Shown: positions 21,701 through 35,011, counted from the first letter of the stretch. The stretch is DNA of 64,000 bases from Dipteris shenzhenensis (GCA_047967505.1 CM106539.1), one strand, 5' to 3'. Numbers and translations: made by a program. Notes: generated from the sequence alone by a model not told the origin.

Positions 21701-23055
21701 TCCAACGTAAACATCTTGCCCTTCTTCTTTCCTTTTGCTATCAAGCGACCATTATTTTTCATATCCTCAACAAAGCATCCATGAGGATTAAATCTGACCT
21801 GCAAGCCCTGCTCAACCATCTGACCAACAGAAACTAGGTTCTTGGTGATGTTCGGGACATGAAATACATCAGACAAGTATTTCTTTTTCCCATCCTGCAT
21901 AGACAAAGGAATTTTGCCAATCTGCACAATAGGATGTGCAGTATCATCACCAGTCTCCACAAATCCTGGCTTTTCCATTTTCCTTGCATCTTGCATCCAT
22001 TCTGCATGGCCTGTCATGTGGTTTGATGCACTTGAGTCAACATACCACACATCATTTTGTTCTTCTGCACTTGTCCACAGAATTGGTCATATGCTGCACC
22101 ATAAATAGATGCTCATTTCTGTCATCACCCTGCCTGCTAGAAGATGCATAATTGCCTTGCTGCAATTTTCCATTCATAATGTCATTCTGCTTTTTGTAGC
22201 AGTCCTTAGCCATATGACCCATTTTGCCACAATAGTAGCATTCAACATTGTTGTTTGCATTTTGGCTTCTCTGCCATCCACCACGGCCTCTTTGGCTCCC
22301 CCTGCCTCTAGAGTTACCACGTCCTCCTGCATAGGACTGGTTTTCTTGCGTTTGCTGCATATTCTGATTTCTACCACGGCCTGCAGATCTGCCTCCTCTA
22401 CCTCTGCCTCTACCTCTGCCAGCATTTGAGTAGAAGACAGTTTCTTTTGAAGTTCCTGCTGAAGAAGATGCACCACCATTTCTCTGCTCTTCGGAAATTA
22501 GAAGAGCAATCAACTCCTCAAAATCAGGAAATTTTTCACGGACGGCAATGGATGTCCGGAACTGTGCATAATCCTTTCCTAGACCATTCAAGGTCACAGA
22601 GACCAAATCGTCATCATCCACTGGCGACCCAATGGAAGCAAGTGCATCTGCAATTTTCTTCACTTTCATGTGGTAGTCATTTATGCTCAAATTTTCTCTC
22701 TGCACATTGTGCAACTCCTGTTTGAGTTGCATTTTCCTGGCTTGTGTATTTGTGTTGTACATTTTTGCCAAAGTATCCCATGCCTCCTTTGGCATATTCG
22801 CATCCTTAATATGCACAATCATGGAGTCCAAAATACTGATAGACAGCCAGTACATAACTTTCCTGGCTCTCTCATGCCATCCTTTGAATGCCTGCATTTC
22901 CTGTTGACTGGGAACATTAGGAAGAACAGGTTCTTCTTCATTTCCTGTAATGAACTCCCAATAGCCTTTTCCCATCAAGAAATTCGTCATTCTAAACTTC
23001 CATGCTTGGAAGTTGTTCTTGTCAAGCTTTTCAGTGACAATCTGTGAAAGAGAAT
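18697..23055 (-). pseudogene. Copia B gag-pol, one frameshift and five in-frame stops
   Basis: Starts at MASDSLSQIVTEKLDKNN (about 23065). Gag includes CYYCGKMGHMAKDC. A one-base insertion at the CC pair 22075-22076 (absent from the related copia D) shifts the frame just before the protease. The rest of pol stays in one frame with stops at 21595 (TGA), 19897 (TAG), 19789 (TAG), 19627 (TAG) and 19171 (TGA). The protease motif reads DSSAS instead of DSGAS, so the catalytic Gly is lost. Integrase ([16 protein letters not shown]), reverse transcriptase (YVDD) and RNase H (TDADWAGS) are otherwise recognisable. Non-functional. Confidence 0.92.
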
Positions 23056-23560
23056 CAGATGCCATTAGAGAACACTGCAAAATATTCTGTCATTGCAAAA
23101 AAACACAGCTTTTGCCTCACACGGGCAGATTTGCAAAACTGACGAAAGTGGTATTTCACCACACAGTCACTTCCTAGTGATGATTTTGCATCAACAGGCA
23201 ATATGCATGAATTTGCAACTCCCAATATCTCTGCACACAGGCATACAATGCAATTTCTGCGGCACCTTTCCACCGACTAGCCGCGCAGTGGTCGCATAGC
23301 AAAAGATAGGGCCTTTTTCTTAGTGCCTGCGAAGAACTTCCGCCTTCAAAACGGGCCCCGAAACGGCCTCAAATCAGAAAATACTACGCTCTCGCCACAT
23401 CGCGAAGGGCGTCTCAATCTGAAACAGTGCACTCCTGCACTTCTGGCTGTGCTACCTGCAGAGATTTGCTCCCAAACTCGAAATAGGAAAGAAACACTAG
23501 TCCTCTTACCAGGACACCACGAACTTGGCTTGCTTTCTTGAGCTCCTTACCACGAACAAG

Positions 23561-23572
23561 GCTCTGATACCA
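23561..23572 (-). other. Primer-binding site of copia B
   Basis: Complement of TGGTATCAGAGC, directly adjoining the 5' LTR; initiator Met-tRNA type. Confidence 0.9.
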
Positions 23573-23916
23573 TGTGAAGATTGTGGGAGAGAGGGAAGGA
23601 GTCTCACTTGTGGCTTTCTCACATGCACAATGGGGGAATACACACAAAGGTGGAGGCTGAAAATAGTTTTCCTTTTCTTAGTTGTGAAAGCCAAAAGAAC
23701 TCTAGTACAAAGAAAATAGAAGAACCCTATATGTGGGTCTCAAACCAAACTCAACTAACTAAGGTGGCATACTAACTGCTAGTGTAGATAAGGATAGCTA
23801 TCATCTAGCTATTATTCGTGGGCGGTGTACCAACCGCATCTCCAGCTAAGAAGTCGGTGACATAAATACACAACGGTCACCTTGGCATATCGCGAGTGGA
23901 GCTCGATATCTCAACA
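23573..23916 (-). repeat. Copia B 5' LTR
   Basis: 344 bp, TGTTGAGATATCGAGC to TTCACA on the minus strand; the partner of 18384-18736. Confidence 0.92.
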
Positions 23917-24333
23917 GAATACAAGATCTCTTCTTCCATTTTAGAGTGTCCTCTTGTTTCCGTATAGTGCCTTGCGTGTTGCCATTATTTCTTCCCCCTT
24001 CATCTCCCCCTTGCTCTAGTCTCCCTCCCCTTTCTTCTCCCATCTCCCCTTGCCCTCTTCTCTCATGGAACACACTTGTGTTGGTCCAAAAGGGGAAAAA
24101 TTTTATTGTGAGCTTTTTAATGCGAGCTTTTTTGGAAATTTATCTAAGTTTGTGAGCTTTTTTAGAGTCCCATAAAAAAAGACCTACTAATCAAAAAATA
24201 ACAAAGTAATTACTTATCCTGTATCTATGGATTTATCCTAGGAAATACCAAAGCAATTAGCAATTCTAAGGACTAAAAAAGACAAAGCTATTAATCCAAG
24301 TAATTTATATTGCAAGTCAGTAATAAATGATAT
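23917..24333. other. Spacer between copia B and copia C
   Basis: Contains a pyrimidine-rich stretch at 23990-24065. No gene or element ends are recognised. Confidence 0.6.
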
Positions 24334-24631
24334 TGTTGAGATATCAAGCTCTATCCCCGACATATCTCCTCGATGACTATCATTTATGTCACCGCCTATG
24401 TTAGTTGTACTCGTGGTGTAGTTAGACTACCACGTATGTTTTTGGTTTGGGTTCACATATGAACCACGTATTCTAGGTTTTGACATATAGGGTATTTCCC
24501 TCTTCTATTGTATTGTTGTTGTGTGCAAAAGTGAAGAAAGGCTTCACCCTCCAACCTTGTGTCCTCTCTCTTTTGTGTGTTGTGAAGAAAACTGAACTTG
24601 AGTCTCCTATCTCTCTCCCTTATTCTTTACA
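24334..24631 (+). repeat. Copia C 5' LTR
   Basis: 298 bp from TGTTGAGATATC to TTATTCTTTACA. Confidence 0.95.
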
Positions 24632-24646
24632 TGGTATCAGAGCCTT
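24632..24646 (+). other. Primer-binding site of copia C
   Basis: TGGTATCAGAGC abuts the LTR; initiator Met-tRNA type. Confidence 0.9.
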
Positions 24647-25208
24647 GTTCGTGGTAAGGAGCTCAAGAAAGCTAGCCAAGTTTGTGGTGTCCTGGTAAGA
24701 GGACCAGTGTAGCTTTCCTATTTCGAGTTTGGGAGCAAATCTCTGCAGGTAGCACATCCAGAAGTGCAGGAGTGCACTGCTTCAGATTGAGAGGCCCTTC
24801 GCGGTGCGGCGAGAGCGCAGTATATGCTGCGGGTAAGGGCAAAGCCCTCGGCGACTTTATTTTTCTGATTTGAGGCCGTTTCGGGGCCCGTTTTGAAGGC
24901 GGAAGTTCTTCGCAGGCACTCAGAAAAAGGCCCTGTTTTTGCTGTGCGACCACCGCGCGGCTAGTCGGTGGAAAGGTGCCATAGAAATTGCATCGTATGC
25001 CTATGTGCAGAGATATTGGGAGTTGCAGATTCATGCCTGTTGCCTGTTGATGCAAAATCGTCACGAGGAAGTGACTGTGTGGTGAAATACCACTTTCGTC
25101 AGTGTTGCAGATCTGCCCCTGTGAGGCTCTTTGCAGAAGTTTTGCTATTTGCCCTTCTGAGGCATTTGCTGTGTTTACAGGTTGCTGTTGCAATTCGTGA
25201 TTTGTAAA

Positions 25209-28200
25209 ATGTCTGAGAATCTGTCTACCATTGTCAGTGAGAAGCTTGACAAGAACAACTTCCAAGCAAGGAAGTTCAGGATGACAAACTTCTTTATGGG
25301 ATAGGGAGTTTGGGATTACATCAGTGGTGAAACTGCAGAACCAGTTTTGGGTGCTGCTCCCACTCCTGCTGAATTGAAGGCCTTTAAAGAATGGCATGAA
25401 AAAGCCAAAAAATGCCTGTATTGGCTGTCCGTTAGCATTTCAGATTCTATGATTGTGCATATACAGGATCTAGAGACGCCTAAGGAGGCATGGGATACAT
25501 TGGTGAAGCTGTATAGCACAAATACCAAAGCACGAAAGATGCAGCTAAAGCAGGAGTTGCACAATGTGCAAAGGAAAAATCTGAATATAAATGAGTATTC
25601 CTTGAAGGTGAAAGGTCTTGCAGATTCTCTTGCCTCCATTGGAGCACCTGTTGATGATGAGGACTTAGTGTCCGTGACCTTGAATGGTCTTGGGAAAGAT
25701 TATGCACAATTTCGGACATCCATTGGAGTCCGTGAAACATTTCCTGATTTTCCGGAACTTATTGCTCTCTTGCTGAGTGAAGAGCAAAGGAATGGTGGTT
25801 CAGCCACCTCAACTTCTCAAGAGACTGCTTTCTACTCGAATACAGGTAGAGGCAGGGGTAGAGGAAGAGGCCGTTCTGGTGGCCGTGCAAGAAATCAGAA
25901 CCAACAGCAACAACAGGAAAACCAGTCCTATGGAGGAGGACGTGGTAGTTCTAGAGGCAGGGGGAGCCAAAGAGGCCGTGGTTCATGGCAAAGGAACCAG
26001 CAAGTAAATAGCAGCATAGAATGCTATTATTGTGGAAAGCCTGGACACAAGGAGAATACATGCTATAAAAAGCAGAATGACATCAAAAGTGGAAAGTTGC
26101 AGCAAAGCAACTATGCATCATCAAGTGGGCATGGTGACAACAGAAATGAGCACCTTTTTGTGATGCAGCATATGGTTAACTCCATGTCAGGAGATGCTGC
26201 AGCTTGCAATGATGTTTGGTATGTTGATTCAGGTGCCTCTAACCACATGACCAGTCATGGTGAGTGGTTTCATGATGTCAGAAATTTGGATAAGCCAGGT
26301 TATGTTGAAACAGGTGATGATACTGCGCACCCAATTACGCAGGTTGGTAAAGTGCCATTGGCTATGCAGGATGGCAAAACAAAGTACTTGGCAGATGTAC
26401 TTCATGTTCCAAAAATCACTAAGAACCTGGTTTCAGTTGGCCAGATGGTTGAGCAAGGTCTGCAGGTTAGATTTAATCCTGATGGATGCTTTGTTGAGGA
26501 CTTGAAAAATAAATGCCGCTTGGTTGCGAAAGGCAACAAAAATGGAAGAATGTTCACCTTGGATGTTGATATGCCTGAGGTGAAAGCTGCTATGTTTGCG
26601 CATGGGAGAGGTGTCATTGCAGATATTGAGATATGGCACAAGCGCATTGGGCACGTGAATATACAAAGGCTGAAATCTATGCAAACGAAAAACATTGTTG
26701 CAGGTTTGCCTAAATTCAGAGTTGAGGGAATGCAAAAGGTATGTGAAGCATGCCAAATGGGTAAGCAGGCCAGACATGCATTTCCTAAAAATGCTAAGGT
26801 GAGCAGAAGACCTTTGGAAGTGATCCATTTAGATGTTTGGACAACCAAAGCTGCTTCTATTGGTGGATGCCATTATTATGTGACGTTTATTGATGACTAC
26901 ACTAGGAAGGTGTGGATTTATTTTATGAAGCACAAAAGTGAAGTGTTCAGCCATTTCAAGGCTTTTAAGGCCATGGTTGAAAAAGAGAAAGGTGTGCATA
27001 TTAAAGTGCTAAGATCTGATGGAGGGGGAGAGTACTTTTCAGAAGAATTTTGTGAATATCTGAAAGAACAGGGAATTCAAAGGAAGTACTCATGCAGGTC
27101 TACCCCTCAGCAGAATGGGGTTGCAGAAAGGAAGAACAGGCATATTGCAGAAGTAGGACGGGCGATCCTAAATGAGAAAAACATGCCTGATTATTTTTGG
27201 GCTGAAGCAGTAGCAACTGCTGTTTATATTATGAACAGAACCCCCACTGCAGCTGTCCATGGCATGACGCCTGAAGAAATGTATACAGGCCAAAAACCAG
27301 ATATTTCTCACTTGAAGGTATTTGGTTGCATAGCTTATGTTCATGTTCCTGATGAGAAGAGAACAAAGCTGGATCCAAAGGCAGAAAAATGCATCTTTAT
27401 TGGATATGCTCAGCACCAGAAAGGGTATCGCTGTTATAACCCTTCCACCCGCAAAATGCAAGTGAGCAGAGATGTTGTTTTTGATGAAATGAGCAACTGG
27501 TATGCACCAACTGTTATGGTAGGAGATGCAGATGCAGGAAATGGGAATGCTGCAATAAATGCAGAGCAGCAATCTCAAGCCTTGAGTGGACCCAGAGAGT
27601 CCTCTACTAGTGGATCTAATGCATGGACAGGGAGATTGAGATCTAGTGAATCGTCACATGGCAGTCCTGATAGTGTTGTGCAAGTATCACATAAGGGAAA
27701 AGAAAAAGTGGACCATGCTCCAGTGTTTGATGTGTCTGCTGGTAGCTCTCATGTTGATGGAGAGTCAAGTGGCTCTGAAATGAGCCTTGATGAGGAACTT
27801 GGGATTCCTTCTGTTGTTACACCTGGTGCAAGGAAAAGCAGGCATGATTTAAAGACTCCTGCAACTGATCCAGTTGTACGGAGGTCCACTCGTATTAAGT
27901 ATCCAGTTGACAGGCTGAGATATGATGGGTATACAGCACATCACTATGCTTATATGGTCAAGGTTCTAGAGGAGCCAGAGCCCACATGTTTTGAGGATGC
28001 AGCAGGGCATAAAAATTGGGAAACAGCTATGGATGAAGAGATGGCTGCCTTGGATGCAAACCACACTTGGGATTTGATGCCTTTGCCTCATGATAAGAAG
28101 GCTATTGGCTGCAAGTGGGTTTACAAAGTAAAGCACAATGCTGATGGGTCTGTTAGCAGGTACAAGGCAAGATTGGTTGCCAAAGGTTTTGCACAGACAT

Positions 28201-29564
28201 ATGGAATTGACTATGAGGAAACTTTCAGCCCAGTTGCAAGGATGGCAACCGTGAGAGCAGTAATTGCTATGGCTGCTGCAAAGGGATGGTCTTTGCATCA
28301 GATGGATGTGAAAAATGCCTTCTTGCATGGTGACTTGCAGGAAGAGGTTTATATGATGCAGCCAGAAGGTTATGAGGATAAAGCACACCCCGATTTTGTA
28401 TGCAAGTTGCGCAAAGCCTTGTATGGCTTAAAACAGGCGCCGAGGGCATGGTCAGACAAGATAGGGCAATATCTTGTCACTATTGGATTTCAGATTTCCA
28501 ATTCAGATTTTTCACTTTATGTGAAAAGGACAAACAGAGGGATTGTGCTTATAGTCATCTATGTTGATGACTTGATTATTACAGGTGATAGTGATGCAGA
28601 CATTAATGAAGTGAAGCTGCTGTTGAAGCAGAAATTTGAGATGAAGGATTTGGGAGAGCTGCGTTACTTCTTGGGGATTGAGGTTATTAGATCCCCGAGT
28701 GGGATATGGCTGTTGCAAAGGCAATACGGTTTGGACATGCTGTCCAAATATGGGATGACAGGCTGTAAGCCTATCTCTATTCCATTGGAGCAGAATGTGA
28801 AGCTCAATGCAGAGTCAGGTGAGCTTCTTGAAGATATTACTATGTACAGGCGCATAGTAGGTAGCTTGATTTACATGACTATAACCCGACCAGATTTGAG
28901 CTATGCTGTGGGGCTGGTGAGTCAGTTTATGCAGGCACCGAGGAAGCCACATTTGGATGCGGCTAGGCGCATACTGCGGTATGTGAAGTCCACATTGCAT
29001 TATGGACTGTTTTATGAAGCTGGGTGTGCATTACAGGTACATGGATACACAGATGCTGACTGGGCTGGTAGTGTCTCAGACAGGAGATCTACTAGTTGTT
29101 TTATGTTTTCCCTTGGGAGTGGTGCCATCAGTTGGAGCAGCAAGAAGCAGCCAACAGTTGCCTTGTCGAGCACAGAGGCTGAGTACAGGGGTGCAACAAT
29201 GGCTGCATGTGAGGTAGCTTGGTTACGGAAGCTACTTGCAGATATGGGACAGTCAGTTCATGCAGCAGTTGTCATTCATTGTGACAACATTAGCAGCATC
29301 ATGCTTGCTAATAACCCAGTTTATCATGCTAGAACGAAGCACATTGAGGTGCATTATCACTTTGTGAGAGAGAAGGTTCTAGCTGGTGAGATTGATCTTG
29401 TCTATGTCAGCACTGAGGAGCAGGTGGCTGATATCTTTACGAAGGCATTGGGTACCGAGAAGCTTCGCAGATTTAGGAGCTTGCTTGGTGTACGTGAGAT
29501 GGATTCGAGCTTGAGGGGGAGTGTTGAGATATCAAGCTCTATCCCCGACATATCTCCTGGATGA
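25209..29564 (+). pseudogene. Copia C gag-pol, one stop at codon 32
   Basis: Starts at ATG 25209 and has the same 1452-codon length as copia A. The only interruption is TAG at 25302-25304, where copia A has AAG; a Trp in gag (QAWKFRM) is also Arg here. From codon 33 to the end everything is open: CCHC knuckle, DSGAS protease, integrase D-D-E, YVDD reverse transcriptase and TDADWAG RNase H. The long frame that appears to begin at 25347 starts at TTG and is only this polyprotein after the stop. The stop codon lies 43 bp inside the 3' LTR. Readthrough, or a start further downstream, could still give an active protein. Confidence 0.93.
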
Positions 29565-29819
29565 CTATCATTTATGTCACCGCCTATGTTAGTTGTACTC
29601 GTGGTGTAGTTAGACTACCACGTATGTTTTTGGTTTGGGTTCACATATGAACCATGTATTCTAGGTTTTGACATATAGGGTATTTCCCTCTTCTATTGTA
29701 TTGTTGTTGTGTGCAAAAGTGAAGAAAGGCTTCACCCTCCAACCTTGTGTCCTCTCTCTTTTGTGTGTTGTGAAGAAAGCTGAACTTGAGTCTCCTATCT
29801 CTCTCCCTTATTCTTTACA
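29522..29819 (+). repeat. Copia C 3' LTR
   Basis: 298 bp, preceded by polypurine tract TTGAGGGGGAG at 29511-29521. Confidence 0.95.
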
Positions 29820-30102
29820 GATATCATATATAAAAATGAGCCATCACAATACCAGCAAATATGTATTATGCATTCAAGTCTATGGATTGTTGCTAAGGCC
29901 ACAAAGGTTTAATGAAACTTCAAGTAAGCATATGCCAATTTTCATGTAGTTCTATTATTTGAAAAGGCCAAAGCAATTACTAAAATGTTCCACATTAAGA
30001 ACATTGTGTTGACTCAACACAGCAAATTTTGAGCAAAAAAAAGTGTCACATCAAAAAGTGGGCTATCATAACACCAACCAAGTTTATATTTTGCATTCAG
30101 GT
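29820..30102. repeat. Diverged ~67-bp direct repeat beside copia C
   Basis: 29835-29900 (TGAGCCATCACAATACCAGC ... CAAGTCTATGGATTG) recurs at about 30056-30118 with substitutions. No other feature is seen in this interval. Confidence 0.55.
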
Positions 30103-33100
30103 CTATGGATTGATCCTAGGTCGACTAAGCACTGATGAAACATCCATAGTGGAAAGGGTTGGTTGATGAATAAGCATGTGTTGATTTGGATCCAATCCCA
30201 ATACACGGATGAAGATGTAATAGATATGTTTGCATGCCAGGTAAGGTTTTTGACCCAACTCTCTTTTTTGAAAATCTGGACATGTACACATGGGTTCAGT
30301 CTTGATGTGCACATCATAAGACATCCGAGCCTTGTCAGACCCTGTTGTTCTCAAATGGAAAATACTATGATGAAGAAGCTCCACTGTCATTTCTCCCATG
30401 ACAACAGCATGCATAGATTGAGCACTAGCTATTCTTTTTGCAGCCTCCTTAGATATGCCATGCCTCCATTTTGTGGTTCTTACCAATGTGTGTTGAGCTA
30501 AATTCCTTGGTATGGATGCCGACCCTCCATGTGCATCACAAAAATTAGTTGGCATCGGTGCTGATCCTTGAGGTACATTTGGTGTCCTCCAATTTACATG
30601 GGGTTGATCCACTATTTGCAGTCTAAAACCAGCCTTGATGAGATTGCCTATCTCCTCACTTGTGATGTTTGTTTCCACATCTACCTTCCACACAGATGGA
30701 CGTTCAAGAACATGCATGATATTATGATCTAGGTGCCATGTATGAGTTATATCATCATTACAAAACCACATCCATTGTGCTTTTGGTCCTCCTACCCCTG
30801 GGGATGCTGCCGTTCAGAGTAGAAACAGGGTGCCACCACTCCTTGTGAACTGCTTTGTATATATCGATTACACTTAACCTTTCCATCTATGAATCCAAGA
30901 CACTTCACTTTAGAGTTTTTGGAGGTCCTTCGAATTGCCCAAAAGGTACGGTGGATAGGCACCTCAACAATAGAGAGGCCACTAGGAAGGCCTCCTTGTC
31001 TCATAGGTGGAGCCGTTGGGGCTTGTTCTCTTGTGGGCATGGTCTCATTCTGAGCTCCTTCAGCTTCCCCTACATTGCCATGTTTTTCCCATGATGTTTT
31101 TGTAGACTCCCCTTGAACTCCACCTTGCTCCATTGTGGAAGCCTCAACATCCACTGGTTGGGTATTACCTTGCGATTCTATTGAATGTCAATCTCCACCT
31201 TCTGTCTCGAACCTAATTTTTCTCGGCCGCCCTCTTTGCTTACGATCTCTGGTCTCCATCACATACCCTGGCTTGTGTGAGGTGTTTTCTAAATGTATAC
31301 TTGATGACTTGCTTCTCTTTCTCTGGACTGTTACCTTATCCCCATGTAATGGTCTTGGTTCTTCATACATTGGTGTCCCTGCAACTGTTTCATGCACCAT
31401 TTGTGCAACTTGTGTTGGTGAAGGTGTACTCCTTGAGGCCACTCTTTGCATCAAGGCTTCCAAGTTAGGACCATCCCCAACATGCCTTCCAATCATATAT
31501 GCATATTGTTTGGCACTTTGTAATAGGGCATTTGCCATGTCCGAGACGCAACAATCATATAATTGTATCTTTGTCTTAAACCCTTCTCCTGCTAGCCAAC
31601 TACCATGCATGCTTTCAGCTAGATTTGACCTTGGAGTGTGTGCCTCCTCCAAGGAACTCTTTGTTACCTGTGGTAAAAAGGGAGGTAATTAGATTGGCTT
31701 ATTACATTTATTTAGCTTACTACATTTATCTACAAAATACATACCGCGCTCATGAGATTCCCCCAATGGGCGATCCGCACATCCCACCAACTAAACCATA
31801 TGTCCATTGAAGGAATGTCGGCCACACGGACGTGTCCTGCATGCCACCACTTCCGAATGAGCTTTGCTTGGTTGGTAGCTTCTTGCTTTGTCTTACATAA
31901 TCTCCAAATTCTCACACATGGTGATATGCTCGTTCCTCATATCCTCTTTGATGAATTTCCTTGTGTGCTTATGCAAGCTTTGTTCCCAATGGAAGAGACA
32001 TGAGCGCTCTCTCCCAACAATTATGTTGTTTGGACCCCCATTGAAAATAGTTCTCACAGCTATCCAATTTGCTCCAGCTTCATCAGACATGAAACCATGA
32101 AAATCTGCAGGGGGATACCCACATTCTTTCATTGTGGCATTCAACATCTCCCAAAATAGGATTTGGCTTGCAGCATCTTCATCTTTCATCTCACATGTGG
32201 CGATGGTCATTAATTCTTGCACACTGGTAGACAAAGCCAACATTATTAAATATTATAGCACAACTCTCTTGATGATAGCAACATGGATACATAAGGATGG
32301 AGGGAAGTTATACCTAGGATCATAAACATGACATGCCATTGTGCTCCACCCAATCACTCGATGGGTGTGATCAAATTGTACCCATGAATTCCTCAAATCA
32401 CCATTTCCTCCTCTTCTCATGCGATTAACAAGATCCACACCAGATGCTAGACCATTGGTTGACATTTTAAAAACAAAACATTTTTCATCTGGCAAGCCTT
32501 GCCCTGGAAAACGACTTCCATGGAAGAATGAATACATAGACCTTTTCTTTAGTAAAAGAAGGCTGTCATAACCTTCCCCAACAGGTAACCTTGCCTTCTT
32601 CTCTTGTGCAACAATCCGTTTGAACTTGTAACATCAGAAGTCAACTATTTAGAAGGTCTTTATACCATTCTAAAGTTAAGTAAATTAAAAATCACTTAGC
32701 TACAAACAAACATACCGTTGATTCTCAACTAGTGGTACCAATTGCTCAAGAAAGTTGGTCAACTCTAGATCTCCCACACTTGCCCCTTCATTATTGTCTC
32801 CTCTCATCAATGATGAATTCAAGAGCTCCTTGGCAACACTCATTTGAGCTTTGCGTGGTCCAGCATTTTTATCCACCTTCAAAACATCTGCAACAAGCTT
32901 CTTTGTTTTCTCTATCATTGCCTTAGATGTTCCTGGCTGTACGGGGTGCTGATGTTCACCAACATGGACCATCAATCTAGTCATTGTTTCATCAAATGGC
33001 ATTACATAATATACTATGCAATTACAAGTATCAATGCAATAAGCAGGCTTACGACAATAGTGACAAACAATCTTGTTCCTCTCCTCTTCAGTCAAGAGTC

Positions 33101-34013
33101 CAAGAGCAATCTTCTTTTGTAGGTAGCCTCTAAAAAAGGATGTGTTAAACTTCTTATTGTTTGCAAAATAAGGGCAAGTAATTCTATGGCATTCTAATGA
33201 GCCAACACAGTAGCTAAGCCTTACTGTACATGAGATAGCCATGTTGGTGGTTGATGGTTTAGTCCATATGTGGCCATCAAATTTTTGCTCCATGCCATTC
33301 ATGCCATTGATGTTTCCAAAAGTTGGAGGAAATTCCAATAGCATACTTCCATTATATACCCTTGGTAATTCAGTGACTTGCTTCCTTTGCTTTATATTTG
33401 TAATCCGCTTTTTGAGTATATTGGCTTGCTTGTTCTCCATGATCCAAGGTATGATGCTTTTGCTAATCTGACATTCATCTTTTGAATGGTCCTCATTTGA
33501 GCCTTCAAGGTCAATGTGTGAAGTCTGCATCATCTCAATGTCAACATCAGTCCTCAACTTATAAGAATTGTGGTACATACCAGGCTTCTCAATGGGATTT
33601 AACTCTTCAAGATCCACGTAAGGAGATGGTTGAGAGGTTTTCTTTCCTTCTTTGCCAAACTCTTCGGAGTAAACTCTACTAGCAACACAACGTGATGATG
33701 AACCAGGCTCTTCAAGATCACTAATAGTACTTGCTGCCATGATTGTATTGTGGATGAGAGCATACCTTTTTGTCAAGGAGGCATCCAGTACGTAATGCTC
33801 TTGACCATCAATATCCCACTCAGATGAAAACTTTACCTTCATTGTTGCTTCACCTTCAATGACTGCCTTAAGGCAGATGAGCTTGTGCGTATGGGGAAGA
33901 AGGCTTTGAAGGAAATGTTTACTAACAATCCTTCTTCCATCCTTGAGCGGGATAGAGTGTGATAGATTCACTCCTTCAATAAGCCATTCAATAGAAGCCT
34001 CTTCTGTAGCCAT
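30103..34013 (-). pseudogene. MULE-type transposase gene with introns, decayed
   Basis: Exon 1 (34013 to ~32716) begins MATEEASIEWLIEGV and carries a Cys/His domain (YCVGSLECHRITC, CHYCRKPAYC, GEHQHPV) of FLYWCH/WRKY-GCM type. Donor is CG|GTATG. Exon 2 (~32630-32314) has VIGWSTMACHVYDP. It splices in phase at CCTAG|GTATAAC to CTACCAG|TGTGCAAG (32231) giving VQELMTIATCEM. FMSDEAGANWIAVRTIF and RERSCLFHWEQSLHKHT follow, then KWWHAGHVRV. The next exon opens at TTACCACAG|GTAAC (31666) with NLAESMHGSW. The C-terminus has FWAIRRTS, WMWFCNDDI and a SWIM finger CTCPDF...CKHI. Defects: frameshift near 31893, TGA at 31188-31190, frameshift near 30790; the exon 1-2 join is not clean in frame. No terminal repeats were located. 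Confidence 0.85.
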
Positions 34014-35011
34014 TTTGGATGACACAACAAAAGGTACCAAAGACAGAGGGAGCTCAGAGAATATAGACAATCTTGAGAGCAAAGGGATGGTAATCCAACA
34101 TGGCATTGAGAGCAGAGGGATGATAACCCAACACGGATCATGAAAATAAGAAGGGATGAAAGAGAGAAATGCAGTGTGATGCAAAGCTAGAAGGCAACCA
34201 AAGAGACTTAGAAAGTAATGGTGGGAGAGAATGAAGAGGAGAAAATGACAAGAGAGTAGTATCAGGATGCGTGGTCACGAGAAAGCAGAGTGCAAATATT
34301 GAAAATGGATAGAGAATGGGTAGAGGATTGTGAAACAGGTGGTGTTTGATCTAATTCCAATGTCGATGATGCCCTGACACCACAATGAGAAGTAGCCATG
34401 TGGCCATCATTACAACCCATTGAGCTGGAATGATGGTGAGAAAGGTGGCGGCCGAGATTCTTTCACAAACTTGGATTATGCCAGGATGCCACAATCTTAA
34501 GCCTTAAAAGCCACATGCTATTATAGGGATGATTAATGATTAGAGAGAGATGAAGGAGAGACTCCTTCAAAACAACGTGGGCTACAACGTGGGCTATCTA
34601 GCAGGAAGACAGTGGGTACATCATCGATGCACGCTGGCCGATCGCACACTAATGATGCTTTGGAGACATCCTTGCTTGCGATGGTATCGAGGGATGAGCC
34701 ACCGTTTTGTTTCATCATTGATAGCTTCAAGCCACAAAGAGAACAAAGAAACTAATTGCATTGTCGAATGGGTCTCTCACCTAGGATGATAGTAATTTCG
34801 GTAGATCAACTCCGCCATTTGGTTCTTGCTTTGCACTGATCTTCCCCTCTAACTTAAATAAAATATCCTGTTGAATACGGCCCGATTAACCGAGTCTATG
34901 ATGAGTAGAAAATGTAGGTGATTGCGAACCAAGGTACCCAAATCAATTTAACGATGAAGGGCAATTCAGTGATATGATGAGTATAATACGCAAGCACTAC
35001 GGGATAAGGTC
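34014..35011. other. Upstream flank of the MULE gene, no gene seen
   Basis: It may hold the transposase promoter and 5' UTR (minus strand), but no clear TATA box or long terminal inverted repeat is identified. Short open frames have no protein-like signature. Confidence 0.5.

Larger units (their letters stand above)
18384..23916 (-). mobile_element. Copia B: full-length, decayed Ty1/copia element
   Basis: A 5533-bp element on the minus strand with LTRs 18384-18736 and 23573-23916. The primer-binding complement GCTCTGATACCA is at 23561-23572 and the polypurine tract (complement of CTCCCCCTCAAG) at 18737-18748. Flanks are GATTA (18379-18383) and GAATA (23917-23921), a target duplication with one mismatch. 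The LTRs differ by a 9-bp indel and a few substitutions, so it is older than copia A. Proteins are clearly related to A and C, but the LTR sequence is distinct apart from the TGTTGAGATATC terminus, so this is a sister family. Confidence 0.92.
24334..29819 (+). mobile_element. Copia C: complete Ty1/copia element, TSD GATAT, nearly intact
   Basis: 5486 bp with 298-bp LTRs and a perfect GATAT duplication (24329-24333 and 29820-29824). The LTRs differ at three positions by eye (C/G at LTR base 38, C/T in AACCAYGTATT, A/G in GAAGAAARCTG). The internal sequence is nearly the same as copia A, so both come from one active family. It keeps all catalytic motifs and has a single nonsense codon near the gag start. 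It is the likeliest source, or a close relative of the source, of the machinery that moved defective copies. Confidence 0.95.
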
